Below, one piece after another: positions 1 through 6,483 of a stretch of 7,047 nucleotides of DNA. The DNA is from Deltaproteobacteria bacterium. Lineage in GTDB: Bacteria; Desulfobacterota; Syntrophia; Syntrophales; UBA2210. Under the pieces are notes generated by a model, which did not search any database, was not told the DNA's origin, and worked only from the letters and a program-made list of their open reading frames with translations. Both the position numbers and the translations under genes were made by a program. Numbering within the stretch: position 1 is the first letter of the stretch; the number at the start of each line of letters is the position of its first letter. The DNA lies in the NCBI GenBank assembly GCA_016934695.1, contig JAFGSH010000098.1, forward strand, positions 1-7,047, given 5' to 3'.

Positions 1-21
1 AGTGGTGTTGATTCTATTAGA

Positions 22-47
22 AAAGGCGGTAAAAGGCAACCGCCTTT
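22..47 (+). terminator. Perfect 9-bp hairpin, possible terminator of an off-window gene
   Basis: AAAGGCGGT (22-30) pairs perfectly with ACCGCCTTT (39-47) around an 8-base loop. The A-rich left flank and T-rich right arm give a bidirectional-terminator look. On the + strand only TTTA follows the GC core, so the U-tract is short. On the - strand the equivalent is TTTTCT, which is somewhat better. A + strand gene ending left of the window would fit, but it cannot be seen. The loop can also form a smaller alternative stem, AAAGGC/GCCTTT (32-37 with 42-47). A regulatory leader element is the main alternative. Confidence 0.35.
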
Positions 48-218
48 ACCCCATAGGATAGTAACGAAAATCCAAGAGTCAATACCGCCAGGCGGCTGAG
101 AAGAATCGCAGGGGAGCCCTGACGCACCGGGATCTTCCCGCGGGCGCCGGTTTTCTCTTTCCCGTGCCTCTTGACCCGGGAGCTGTATTCATGTACTCAA
201 TGGGACCAAGGAAACCGC

Positions 219-247
219 TTCCAAATCTCTCCGCCATACAGTATACT
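219..247 (+). promoter_or_regulatory. Possible sigma-70 promoter for the PAS-GGDEF-EAL gene
   Basis: A good -10 box, TATACT (242-247, five of six consensus bases), lies 17 bases after a weak -35-like TTCCAA (219-224, three of six). Transcription would begin near 254 and leave a leader of about 55 bases before the ATG at 312. The -35 match is poor, so an activator may be needed or the site may be fortuitous. No sigma-54 GG-N10-GC element was seen in the upstream region. Confidence 0.3.
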
Positions 248-295
248 GCCACCGGCGGCAGGCAGGATTCATTCGAGCGTGACCATCATACAGTC

Positions 296-302
296 AGGGG
301 GG
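296..302 (+). promoter_or_regulatory. Ribosome binding site that sets the start of the PAS-GGDEF-EAL gene
   Basis: The purine run AGGGGGG ends nine bases before ATG 312 and three bases before an in-frame GTG at 306. Spacing favours ATG 312. The open frame extends upstream to a TTG at 171, but no Shine-Dalgarno-like sequence precedes it and the extra 47 residues look like no known domain. The longer start was therefore rejected. Confidence 0.6.
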
Positions 303-311
303 ACAGTGACG

Positions 312-2810
312 ATGGCGACGAGATCTCGTTCATCAGATACAAAGGGGGAACACCGCAGCCCACACAAGAACAATGCCTCCTTTCTTCCGGGAGACATGAT
401 GTCCCCTGTCGGGGTGGCGATATACATCGTGCAGCACGGCAGGTTCGTCTATACCAACCCCTTGTACCAGAAACTTACCGGCTACTCGGACACCGATCTT
501 GTCGGGCACAACCCTCTCGATTTTCTTCATCCTGACGATCGGGAAAGGACCAGGGAAAATGCGATTCAGACCCTCAAGGGGAAGAGTTCCAAACCTTACG
601 AATACCGCTTTATCAGGAAAAACGGCGATGTAATGTGGATCCTGGAGATGATTTCCTCCATCACACATAACAGGGAGCAGGCCTCACTCGGAAGCTTCAT
701 GGACATTACCGAGCGTAAGCGAACGGAAGAAACGCTGCGGCTTTCCGAGGAACGATACCGGACCATTATCGAAGACATCCAGGACGGTTATTTTGAGGTC
801 GATCTTCCCGGTCGCTTCACCTTTGTGAACGACGCCGAATGCCGGAATCTCGGATACTCCCGGGAGGAATTGACCGGCATGGAATACACCCGGTGTATCG
901 ATGCGAAACATGCCGAAGAGCTGAACCGCATCTTCGCCGAGGTTTACAAGACGGGGATACCTGTGCGGTCACATAACGTAGAGGTTGTCAAGAAAGACGG
1001 AACGAAATCGTTCAACGAGATATCCATCTCCCTCAAGAAGGATTCGGGGGGAGACCCGATCGGATTTCGGGGGATCGCCAGGGATGTGACCCGGCGGACG
1101 GTCATGGAGGAGATAGTACGTCAATCCGAGGAGAGATACCGGACCATTATCGAAGAGATGGAGGAGTGGTACTTCGAGACCGACCTGGCCGGCAATCTCA
1201 TCTTCTTCAACGACATCCTCGCCAGGGGGCTGGGATATCCCCACAAAGAACTGGCGGGGAAGAATTTTCGCACCTTTATCAGAGAAAAAGACATCGACAC
1301 CCTCTACCAGACATTCCACCAAGTCTATGAAACAGGCGAGCCGACCAGAAATTTCTCCCATGAGTTCCTCCGGCCGGACGGCAGCAGAACGTCCGCCGAG
1401 TTTTCCATCTTTCCCAAACGAGACCATCGGGGCGAGATCCTGGGGTTTCGTGGGGTCGGACACGACGTCACGGAACGCAAACGCGCCGAGGAGAGGATAC
1501 AGTACCTCGCCACGCACGACACCCTGACGGGACTGCCCAACCGCCTGATGTTCAACCAGCTGCTGAACCACGCAATCCAGGCGGCCCGGCGCTATAAGCG
1601 GCAGCTCGCCATCTTCTTTGTCGATCTGGACCGCTTCAAGGTTATCAACGACACGCTGGGGCACGAGGCGGGAGATCAGCTGTTGCAGGAGATCGCCCTG
1701 CGCCTGAAACAGGGGCTGCGGGCGGTCGATGTCGTCGCCCGTCTGGGAGGAGATGAGTTCGTCATACTGATCGAGGAGGTCAGCACTGTAAGCCAGGTCA
1801 CCACCGTGGCCCGCAATATCCTCTCCACCATTACCAAACCGATGATGATCAGAGACCACGAATGCCGCGTCACGGCAAGCGTCGGCATCAGCATATACCC
1901 GAAGAATGCAAAGGACGGGCAATCCTTGATGAAAACCGCCGACATAGCCATGTATTTCGCCAAGGAAGAGGGGAAGAACACCTATCAATTTTATTCCAAA
2001 GATGTCAAGTCGCAATCGGTCGAACGCCTCTCGATCGAGACGAACCTGCGCCAGGCGCTGAAGAAAAAAGAGTTTTCCCTGCACTATCAGGCCAAACTGG
2101 ATTTCAGGACCAGCGCAATCACCGGCGTAGAGGCCCTCCTGCGCTGGGACAATCCCCTGCTCGGTTCGGTGCCCCCCCTGCAGTTTATCCCCGTAGCCGA
2201 AGAAACCGGTCTGATCGTGCCCATCGGGAGGTGGGTCCTCAAGACCGCCTGCGTCCAGAACGTAGCCTGGCAGCGCCGGGGGCTTCCCCCCGTCCGTATG
2301 GCGGTGAATCTGTCCCTCCGCCAGCTCCTGGACGAAGGGCTGCTCAACGACATCCGGACGGCGCTCAAGGATTCCGGGATGGCGCCTAACCTGCTGGAAC
2401 TCGAAATTACCGAAAGCATGGTGATGCACAATCCCGCGCGCATGATCAAGGTGCTCTCCACCATCAAGGAGATGGGCGTGCGGCTCGCCGTCGACGACTT
2501 CGGTACGGGATACTCCTCTCTCTCCCAGATCAAGCACTTCCCCGTCGACACGCTCAAGGTGGATCGAGCCTTTATCCGCAACATCCCGAACGACGCCGAG
2601 GACAGGGCGATTACCGACGCGATCATCGCCATGGGGAAGACGCTCAATCTTACCGTCGTTGCCGAAGGCGTGGAGACACAGGAACAGATGGACTTTCTGA
2701 GGGAACACGCCTGCGACGGGATGCAGGGGTACCACTTCAGCAAACCCGTCACACCTGACGAGTTCGCCGAACTGCTGCGCACGCATGTCCCCCTTCAGCA
2801 GAATCGCTGA
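312..2810 (+). CDS. PAS-PAS-PAS-GGDEF-EAL cyclic-di-GMP signalling protein
   Basis: An 832-residue cytosolic sensor predicted to make and/or break the second messenger c-di-GMP. No signal peptide or membrane segment is visible. Three PAS domains come first (about 28-134, 145-261 and 272-388), the first and third closing with the usual D-I/V-TERKR linker and the second with DVTRR. A GGDEF domain follows (about 397-560) with an intact GGDEF signature at 479-483 and a product-inhibition I-site, RAVD, at 470-473, five residues upstream as in PleD. The EAL domain (about 580-825) keeps the residues expected for metal binding and catalysis: E607 of EAL, N666, E698, D728-D729 in DDFGTGYSSL, K749, E785 and Q805. 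Both activities therefore look possible; which one dominates cannot be read from sequence. PAS2 and PAS3 open with nearly the same sequence, a sign of internal duplication. The gene stands alone on its strand. Start chosen from the ribosome binding site at 296-302. Confidence 0.93.
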   Translation: MATRSRSSDTKGEHRSPHKNNASFLPGDMMSPVGVAIYIVQHGRFVYTNPLYQKLTGYSDTDLVGHNPLDFLHPDDRERTRENAIQTLKGKSSKPYEYRFIRKNGDVMWILEMISSITHNREQASLGSFMDITERKRTEETLRLSEERYRTIIEDIQDGYFEVDLPGRFTFVNDAECRNLGYSREELTGMEYTRCIDAKHAEELNRIFAEVYKTGIPVRSHNVEVVKKDGTKSFNEISISLKKDSGGDPIGFRGIARDVTRRTVMEEIVRQSEERYRTIIEEMEEWYFETDLAGNLIFFNDILARGLGYPHKELAGKNFRTFIREKDIDTLYQTFHQVYETGEPTRNFSHEFLRPDGSRTSAEFSIFPKRDHRGEILGFRGVGHDVTERKRAEERIQYLATHDTLTGLPNRLMFNQLLNHAIQAARRYKRQLAIFFVDLDRFKVINDTLGHEAGDQLLQEIALRLKQGLRAVDVVARLGGDEFVILIEEVSTVSQVTTVARNILSTITKPMMIRDHECRVTASVGISIYPKNAKDGQSLMKTADIAMYFAKEEGKNTYQFYSKDVKSQSVERLSIETNLRQALKKKEFSLHYQAKLDFRTSAITGVEALLRWDNPLLGSVPPLQFIPVAEETGLIVPIGRWVLKTACVQNVAWQRRGLPPVRMAVNLSLRQLLDEGLLNDIRTALKDSGMAPNLLELEITESMVMHNPARMIKVLSTIKEMGVRLAVDDFGTGYSSLSQIKHFPVDTLKVDRAFIRNIPNDAEDRAITDAIIAMGKTLNLTVVAEGVETQEQMDFLREHACDGMQGYHFSKPVTPDEFAELLRTHVPLQQNR
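754..1156 (+). repeat. Internal duplication: tandem PAS2 and PAS3 units
   Basis: A 22-base stretch is identical at 754-775 and 1135-1156. The copies are 381 bases (127 codons) apart, which is one PAS-plus-linker unit. Each encodes part of the SEERYRTIIE helix that opens PAS2 and PAS3. Similarity continues at protein level (YFEVDLPG against YFETDLAG, then F-x-ND), while the ligand-facing middle parts diverge. This points to an old in-frame duplication, or gene conversion limited to the linker helix. Confidence 0.6.
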
Positions 2811-2814
2811 GGGG
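2790..2814 (+). terminator. Hairpin across the stop codon of the PAS-GGDEF-EAL gene
   Basis: CCCC (2790-2793) and TCAGC (2795-2799) pair with GCTGA (2806-2810) and GGGG (2811-2814). One T is bulged and the loop has six bases. The right arm contains the TGA stop. The following bases, ATACTTTCC, are only a weak U-tract, so this is at best a modest intrinsic terminator or a 3'-end-stabilising hairpin. Confidence 0.35.
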
Positions 2815-2858
2815 ATACTTTCCGTCATCACCCAGACGGGGATGTAGGACCACAGGCC

Positions 2859-3116
2859 ATGGCGTGGAAAAACCTGTACCGCGGCCTCTTCAACCAGTCG
2901 GGGATCATCCGGGTCGAGGCATATGAAGACCTCCGGGACTGCGCGACACCCTTGCTCCGCTACCCCCTGCCGCGGGGCAACTGCCTCGGCGTCATCGCCT
3001 TCTCCGGGGCGATCGGGATCCCGTTCTTCTCGACCACGCGGAAGACCGTCAGATCCCTGGGGTATATGGTGCGTTACTCATCGTGGAGACGGTCGATGAT
3101 CGAAGAACCGGGCTGA
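2859..3116 (+). pseudogene. Probable remnant of an NDP-forming acyl-CoA synthetase
   Basis: The 85-codon frame reads like an internal piece of the acetyl/acyl-CoA synthetase (NDP-forming) family, which spans about 450-900 residues. The recognisable part is LFNQSGIIRV, then an EDL helix, then YPLPRGN and GVIAFSGAIGI. This resembles the family stretch F-x-QAGVIRV ... QPLPKGNRVxIVTxSGGxG between its Rossmann-like domains. The resemblance may begin upstream of the ATG (in-frame codons 2826-2858, with a weak HxxG-like segment) and stops after about codon 52. The remaining 33 residues match nothing I know. The rest of the enzyme, including CoA-binding, phospho-histidine and ATP-grasp parts, is absent. 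No convincing ribosome binding site precedes the ATG. I read it as a degraded fragment. A small functional protein is less likely. The family call is from memory of the motif, not a search. Confidence 0.5.
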
Positions 3117-3150
3117 TAGGATCGCCGGGGAAAACCGGGTTGGGACACCG

Positions 3151-3170
3151 TTACGATTGATCAATCGTAA
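3151..3170. repeat. Perfect 20-bp palindrome over the stop codon of the - strand block
   Basis: TTACGATTGATCAATCGTAA equals its own reverse complement across all 20 bases. It encodes the last six codons and TAA stop of the DUF6125-like gene on the - strand. With no spacer, it could form a cruciform or a stem with four central bases as loop (8 bp) in RNA. It could also be a site for a dimeric DNA-binding protein. No U-tract follows on either strand, so it is not a standard intrinsic terminator. Confidence 0.85.
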
Positions 3171-3675
3171 TCCGCCACTCGCAGGACATCTCTTGGGGGC
3201 ACCCCTCCGGCCGGGCGTCGGGGGGCGTGAAGACTCTCGAAACCCGGGCCTTCGGGTTGATCTGTCTGAAAAACCCCTCACGGAGCTTTAATCCCGCCTG
3301 TCCGCACGCGTAATAATCCATCCCCCACCTCCGGGCCGCCTTCTGCGAGGTGCATCCGAGCGTCCTCATGCGAAGCTCGGTGTCGGACACCTTCGTTATC
3401 TCGATATCCTCGAAGACGGCCCAGTGAGAACGATTCAAAAGATAGATGAACCGATCGATCTCTCCCCCGGGAGGGTCCGATACCCTCGCGAGCCTGAGGG
3501 CTTCATAGGACCCGAACTGCTCGGCAAAATCCAGGAACGCGTCGGGCTTCAACTCTTCGGGAGGGGTGTTCTTGACCCACTCTTCCACCACGAACCACAT
3601 GTAGTTGAAGCTGTAGAGAAGCTCCCGCATCACCTCGTAGACATGATCCTTGCTCCAGTCTTCGATCTCGAACAT
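3151..3675 (-). CDS. DUF6125-like cysteine-containing protein, function unknown
   Basis: A 174-residue soluble protein with no signal peptide or membrane helix. The N-terminal half is helical and aromatic-rich (YSFNYMWFVVEEW at 21-33). The C-terminal half has a cysteine pattern: C108-x-x-QK, C124, then a G-F-F segment, INPKAR, TPPD at 150-153, C159 and C165-EW. That arrangement (CxxQ-K/R, a later Cys, I-D/N-P-R, PPD-x-x-P, C-x-W) recalls the DUF6125 family of anaerobic deltaproteobacteria. The family members I remember have a CxxCPPD segment, whereas here the two cysteines are replaced (S146 and F149). This is a memory-based assignment. The cysteines could bind a metal or cofactor, but no activity is known to me. 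It is last in the - strand block, 69 bases after the preceding stop. ATG 3675 is preceded by a G-rich run at 3680-3686. Confidence 0.75.
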   Translation of the reverse strand: MFEIEDWSKDHVYEVMRELLYSFNYMWFVVEEWVKNTPPEELKPDAFLDFAEQFGSYEALRLARVSDPPGGEIDRFIYLLNRSHWAVFEDIEITKVSDTELRMRTLGCTSQKAARRWGMDYYACGQAGLKLREGFFRQINPKARVSRVFTPPDARPEGCPQEMSCEWRITIDQS

Positions 3676-3679
3676 ACCA

Positions 3680-3686
3680 CCCCCCC
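3680..3686 (-). promoter_or_regulatory. G-run ribosome binding site of the DUF6125-like gene
   Basis: Seven consecutive G residues on the - strand end four bases before ATG 3675. It is unlike the usual AGGAGG but pairs partly with the 16S 3' end. It is the only purine run near the start, so it supports this ATG. A homopolymer of this length can also slip during replication. Confidence 0.4.
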
Positions 3687-3744
3687 AATGAATGAAAAAG
3701 ACCGCTGCCGTTATGTGATTGCAACCATCGATGGAATGTCGTGA

Positions 3745-4017
3745 TCACCCTTTGCACGCTGCTCCGGTTGCGCCGTCCGACAGGACGACGGCCCACGCGT
3801 CGAAGAGGGCGTTGAAACGAAGGAGGAAGATCTCTCCCTCCCGTGTGCGGACCTTGAAGTAATCCAGCGACGGGCCGCCGGCCCGGGGATTCCCTTCGTA
3901 CCAGCGGTCGACGATCTCCGCTATCTCCCGCCTCCGGCCGCGGTACGTAAAGGCCGTTGGACGCTCATGCGCCTTATAGCCCCCGTAACATTGAACATCC
4001 GCCCTTTCGAACATCAT
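3745..4017 (-). CDS. Small conserved-looking hypothetical protein (90 aa)
   Basis: I do not recognise a named family with confidence. The protein has a regular alternating pattern suggesting a small beta-rich fold: VQCYGGYKAHERPTAFTY, then GRR-x-EI-x-EIVDRWYEG, then DYFKVRT-x-x-G-x-x-FLLRF, then a D-x-W-x-V strand. Short proteins of this type (ERPxxFxYxGR ... DRW ... YFKVRT ... LxRF) occur as unnamed domain families in bacteria. No signal peptide, membrane segment or metal motif is visible. ATG 4017 was chosen because GAGGG lies 11 bases upstream and the recognisable part begins soon after. The frame stays open to a TTG at 4056 (103 aa), which has no good Shine-Dalgarno. The gene begins 54 bases after the metH stop on the same strand, so co-transcription is likely; a link to methionine metabolism is not shown. 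Confidence 0.72.
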   Translation of the reverse strand: MMFERADVQCYGGYKAHERPTAFTYRGRRREIAEIVDRWYEGNPRAGGPSLDYFKVRTREGEIFLLRFNALFDAWAVVLSDGATGAACKG

Positions 4018-4071
4018 GGACAAACCCGCCCTCGGATCATACCGTCGGTCCCGCAAATTCCGATCGACACC

Positions 4072-6483
4072 TCACCGGGTCAGTTCCTTGGCCACTTTGA
4101 CCGCCTCTACGCCGTCCTTAGCGTAATACGCGCCGATCGACTCCGCATACCCCTTCGTCACCACCGCCCCGCCGACCATGAATCGGCAGTCGAGGGACTG
4201 TTGCCGCGCCAGTTCTATTACCTCTTCCATCTTCACCATGGTGGTGGTCATCAGGGCGGAGAGGCCGATAACGGCCGGGTTGAGTCTGACCGCCTCCCGG
4301 ATGATGGTTTCGGCGGGCACATCCTTGCCCAGGTCGGTCACTGCGAATCCGTGATTTTTCAGCATCAGCGCCACAATATTCTTCCCGATATCGTGGACAT
4401 CCCCCTCGACCGTTGCGACCACGATCCGCCCTTTTTTTCTCTCCGGTGTTCCGGCGTCCGTGAGCCACGGCTCGAGATAGGCGATTCCCTTCTTCATTGT
4501 CTCGGCGCTCGCAATCAGCTGCGGGAGGAAATATTCCCTCCGGTCAAAGAGAACCCCTACCTCCGTGATCGCGGGGATCATACTCTTATCAACGATCTTC
4601 TGGGCCTCCGCACCGGTGTCCAGCGCGCGGGAAAGCACGGCCTCGATATCATCCCGGTTTCCTCCGAGGACGGCCTGAAAAATCGGATCCGCAGGGGTGT
4701 TATCGGAGGAGCCCTTTTCAGTGGGTCCTTTGGATCTGCCCGAGAAATGTTTGATATACGCCGCAGCGTCCTTGTCCCTCCCCGCGAGGAGATCCGCCGC
4801 CACGGCGCTGTTTGCCACCTCGTCAATTTCGGGATTGGCGATCGTCATCGTGAGTCCCCTCGAGACCGCCATGGCGAGAAAGGCCGCGTTCAGCCACGGA
4901 CGTTCCGGCATTCCGAAGGAGATATTGGAGAGACCGATAATCGTATTGACCTTGAAGACATCACTGCTCCACTCAACCGTCCTGAGTATCTCCGACGGCG
5001 CTCTCAGATCGGAGGAAGCCGCCATGACAAGCCCGTCGACCACGACGTCGGTCTTCGTAAACCCCAGGGCCGCGGCCTTTTCAAATACCGCCTCTACGAT
5101 CTTCTCCCTCTCCTCGGCCGTCTTGGGAAGATCCCCCTCCGCCAGGGGGAGGAGGATGAACATCGCCCCGTACTTCGCCGCAACGGGGAGGAGGCGACTC
5201 GTCTTTTCCCTTTCTCCCGAGATGGAGTTGATCAGGGCTCGTCCGGGATATAACCGCAGCGCCGCCTCGATCACGTCGCTGTCGGAAGAATCGATCACCA
5301 GGGGCAGGTCGGATGACACCGCGAGGGTACCGATCACCTGCAGCATCACCTCTTTCTGGTCGACCCCCGGCATCCCCACATTGACATCCAGGAGGGAGGC
5401 GCCCTTCTTCTCCTGCTCCTTGGCCATGGCTTTGACGAGCGACATCCTGCCCTTGCGGAGTTCCTCTTGGAGGTCCTTCTTTCCCGTGGGGTTGATCCGC
5501 TCCCCGACAATGACAAGGGGACGTTTCCCCTCGAGGACAAGGGACGACCGCGCGGAACTGACGGCGCTGACAGCGTTCCTCACGGGGGGGATGGGCCGCG
5601 TGCCGGAAATCGCTTCTTTCAACTTTTGGATACACTCCGGCGTGGTCCCGCAGCATCCCCCCAGGAGATTCACCCCTCTCGCGGTAAATTGAGCGCCGAA
5701 CGAGGCGAACGTTTCCGCTCCCATGGTGAAGAGAGTCGCACCTTCGATCAGTTCGGGCATCCCCGCGTTCGGTTTTGCCACCAATGGAACCGTCGCCCAC
5801 GGCTTCATCACCTCGATCAGCCCCAGCATCTCCTCCGGCCCGGTGGAGCAGTTGCACCCGACGGCGTCCGCGCCGAGACTCTGCAGCGTGATCAGGGCGG
5901 TCGCCGGATCCGTCCCGTTCAATGTCCTGCCGTACGTCTCATACGTCATGGTGACGCTGGTAAAGGCATCGGTCAGCTCCTTCACCGCAATCAGAGCAGC
6001 TCGGGTCTCCTGGATGTCGATCATCGTTTCGATAAGGAAGAGATCAACCCCCCCCTCCAGGAGTCCCCGCACCTGTTCCTTGAAGATCTCGACGGCTTCC
6101 TCAAAATCCAGATCGCCGAAGGGCCTGACGAAACGTCCCGTGGGACCGATGTCGCCCCCGACGAGGATCCCATCGCCCACCGCGCGCCGCGCCAGGAGGG
6201 CGAGCTCCCGGTTGACCTGTTTCACATTGTGCACGCCGTACTGGCCCAGTTTGACACGATTCGCCCCGAAGGTGGCCGTGGTGACGATATCCGCCCCCGC
6301 ATCCCGGTAGGCCGTATGGATTCCCCCGATGATCCCGGGATTGTCCAGACACCAGATCTCGGGGCATGCGCCCGCCGGCATCCCCTTCTTCTGAAGCTCC
6401 GTTCCGGTGGCGCCGTCCAGTACGATGACCCGCTCTTTGGTCTTGTCCTTCAGTGACATCTCATTCCCCGGTGTCCTCCTCAT
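4072..6483 (-). CDS. metH: Cobalamin-dependent methionine synthase, short form lacking the reactivation domain
   Basis: Moves a methyl group from 5-methyltetrahydrofolate to homocysteine through protein-bound cobalamin, making methionine in the cytosol. Modules by residue of the 803-aa reading: homocysteine-binding barrel (about 18-293), with zinc ligands C212 (in CNCSTGP) and C277-C278 (GGCCGTTPE); folate-binding barrel (about 320-580) with GERINPTG at 327-334, DVNVG and GLSNISFGMPER; cobalamin cap (about 596-680); and cobalamin-binding Rossmann domain (about 685-803) with DVHDIG at 695-700, H697 being the lower cobalt ligand. The protein ends right after this domain, whereas E. coli MetH (1227 aa) continues into the AdoMet reactivation domain. 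Here that domain comes from the gene immediately upstream, as in Thermotoga. ATG 6483 overlaps that gene's stop as ATGA. An in-frame ATG at 6459 (795 aa) follows AGGAGG by 15 bases and GGGGA by about 6, and fits homologue N-termini equally well. Any B12 riboswitch would lie outside the window. Confidence 0.95.
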   Translation of the reverse strand: MRRTPGNEMSLKDKTKERVIVLDGATGTELQKKGMPAGACPEIWCLDNPGIIGGIHTAYRDAGADIVTTATFGANRVKLGQYGVHNVKQVNRELALLARRAVGDGILVGGDIGPTGRFVRPFGDLDFEEAVEIFKEQVRGLLEGGVDLFLIETMIDIQETRAALIAVKELTDAFTSVTMTYETYGRTLNGTDPATALITLQSLGADAVGCNCSTGPEEMLGLIEVMKPWATVPLVAKPNAGMPELIEGATLFTMGAETFASFGAQFTARGVNLLGGCCGTTPECIQKLKEAISGTRPIPPVRNAVSAVSSARSSLVLEGKRPLVIVGERINPTGKKDLQEELRKGRMSLVKAMAKEQEKKGASLLDVNVGMPGVDQKEVMLQVIGTLAVSSDLPLVIDSSDSDVIEAALRLYPGRALINSISGEREKTSRLLPVAAKYGAMFILLPLAEGDLPKTAEEREKIVEAVFEKAAALGFTKTDVVVDGLVMAASSDLRAPSEILRTVEWSSDVFKVNTIIGLSNISFGMPERPWLNAAFLAMAVSRGLTMTIANPEIDEVANSAVAADLLAGRDKDAAAYIKHFSGRSKGPTEKGSSDNTPADPIFQAVLGGNRDDIEAVLSRALDTGAEAQKIVDKSMIPAITEVGVLFDRREYFLPQLIASAETMKKGIAYLEPWLTDAGTPERKKGRIVVATVEGDVHDIGKNIVALMLKNHGFAVTDLGKDVPAETIIREAVRLNPAVIGLSALMTTTMVKMEEVIELARQQSLDCRFMVGGAVVTKGYAESIGAYYAKDGVEAVKVAKELTR
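6480..6483 (-). promoter_or_regulatory. ATGA stop-start overlap coupling the reactivation gene to metH
   Basis: On the - strand the TGA ending the reactivation-domain gene (6482-6480) overlaps the first possible ATG of metH (6483-6481). An AGGAGG directly follows this ATG, and a second in-frame ATG lies at 6459. Either start would allow a ribosome finishing the first gene to re-initiate on metH, which would favour balanced amounts of the two parts of one enzyme system. Confidence 0.7.

Larger units (their letters stand above)
1..305. other. Intergenic region upstream of the PAS-GGDEF-EAL gene
   Basis: No convincing gene is visible here. Two short frames run in from the left edge and stop at 59-61 and 97-99. 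Either could be the tail of an upstream gene, but both are too short to judge. The first 80 or so bases are more AT-rich than the rest of the window. The region holds a strong hairpin at 22-47 and a tight CCGCC/GGCGG inverted repeat at 85-95. It also holds small hairpins at 109-121 and 128-140, and a T-rich stretch at 151-160. A possible promoter and a ribosome binding site lie just before the next gene. I compared it by eye with the GEMM (c-di-GMP), TPP and cobalamin riboswitch cores and found no full match. Confidence 0.6.

Noticed and set aside
31..110. Possible GEMM (c-di-GMP) or TPP riboswitch
   Set aside because: AAAAGGCAACC at 31-41 resembles the start of a GEMM element and CTGAGAA at 96-102 resembles a TPP box. 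The other invariant parts (GACGCAAAGCC and the tetraloop receptor for GEMM; ACCTGAT and GGxxATGCC for TPP) are missing.
128..160. Intrinsic terminator before the PAS-GGDEF-EAL gene
   Set aside because: CGGGA/TCCCG (128-140) is a short stem and the T-rich run at 151-160 starts about ten bases after it. The GC-rich bases between do not form a clean longer stem that meets the T-run.
171..199. TTGACC as a -35 box or TTG 171 as the start codon
   Set aside because: The hexamer 17 bases downstream, TACTCA, is a poor -10 box. TTG 171 has no ribosome binding site and the added N-terminus shows no domain.
969..2831. A 620-codon open frame antisense to the PAS-GGDEF-EAL gene
   Set aside because: It mirrors a gene with convincing domains on the + strand. 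GC-rich third positions leave few stops on the opposite strand, and the translated product shows no domain and a low-complexity, H/G/D/V-rich composition.
3725..3734. Palindrome CCATCGATGG between the two small genes, as an operator
   Set aside because: A 10-bp palindrome is expected several times by chance in a window of this size, and no promoter elements accompany it. A TTGCAA with TCTTTT 17 bases downstream on the - strand was too weak to call a promoter.
3967..5253. A 428-codon + strand frame opposite metH and the small gene
   Set aside because: It lies antisense to well-supported metH domains and has an Arg/His/Gly-rich composition without recognisable motifs. Other long + strand frames in 4697-6966 were dropped for the same reason.
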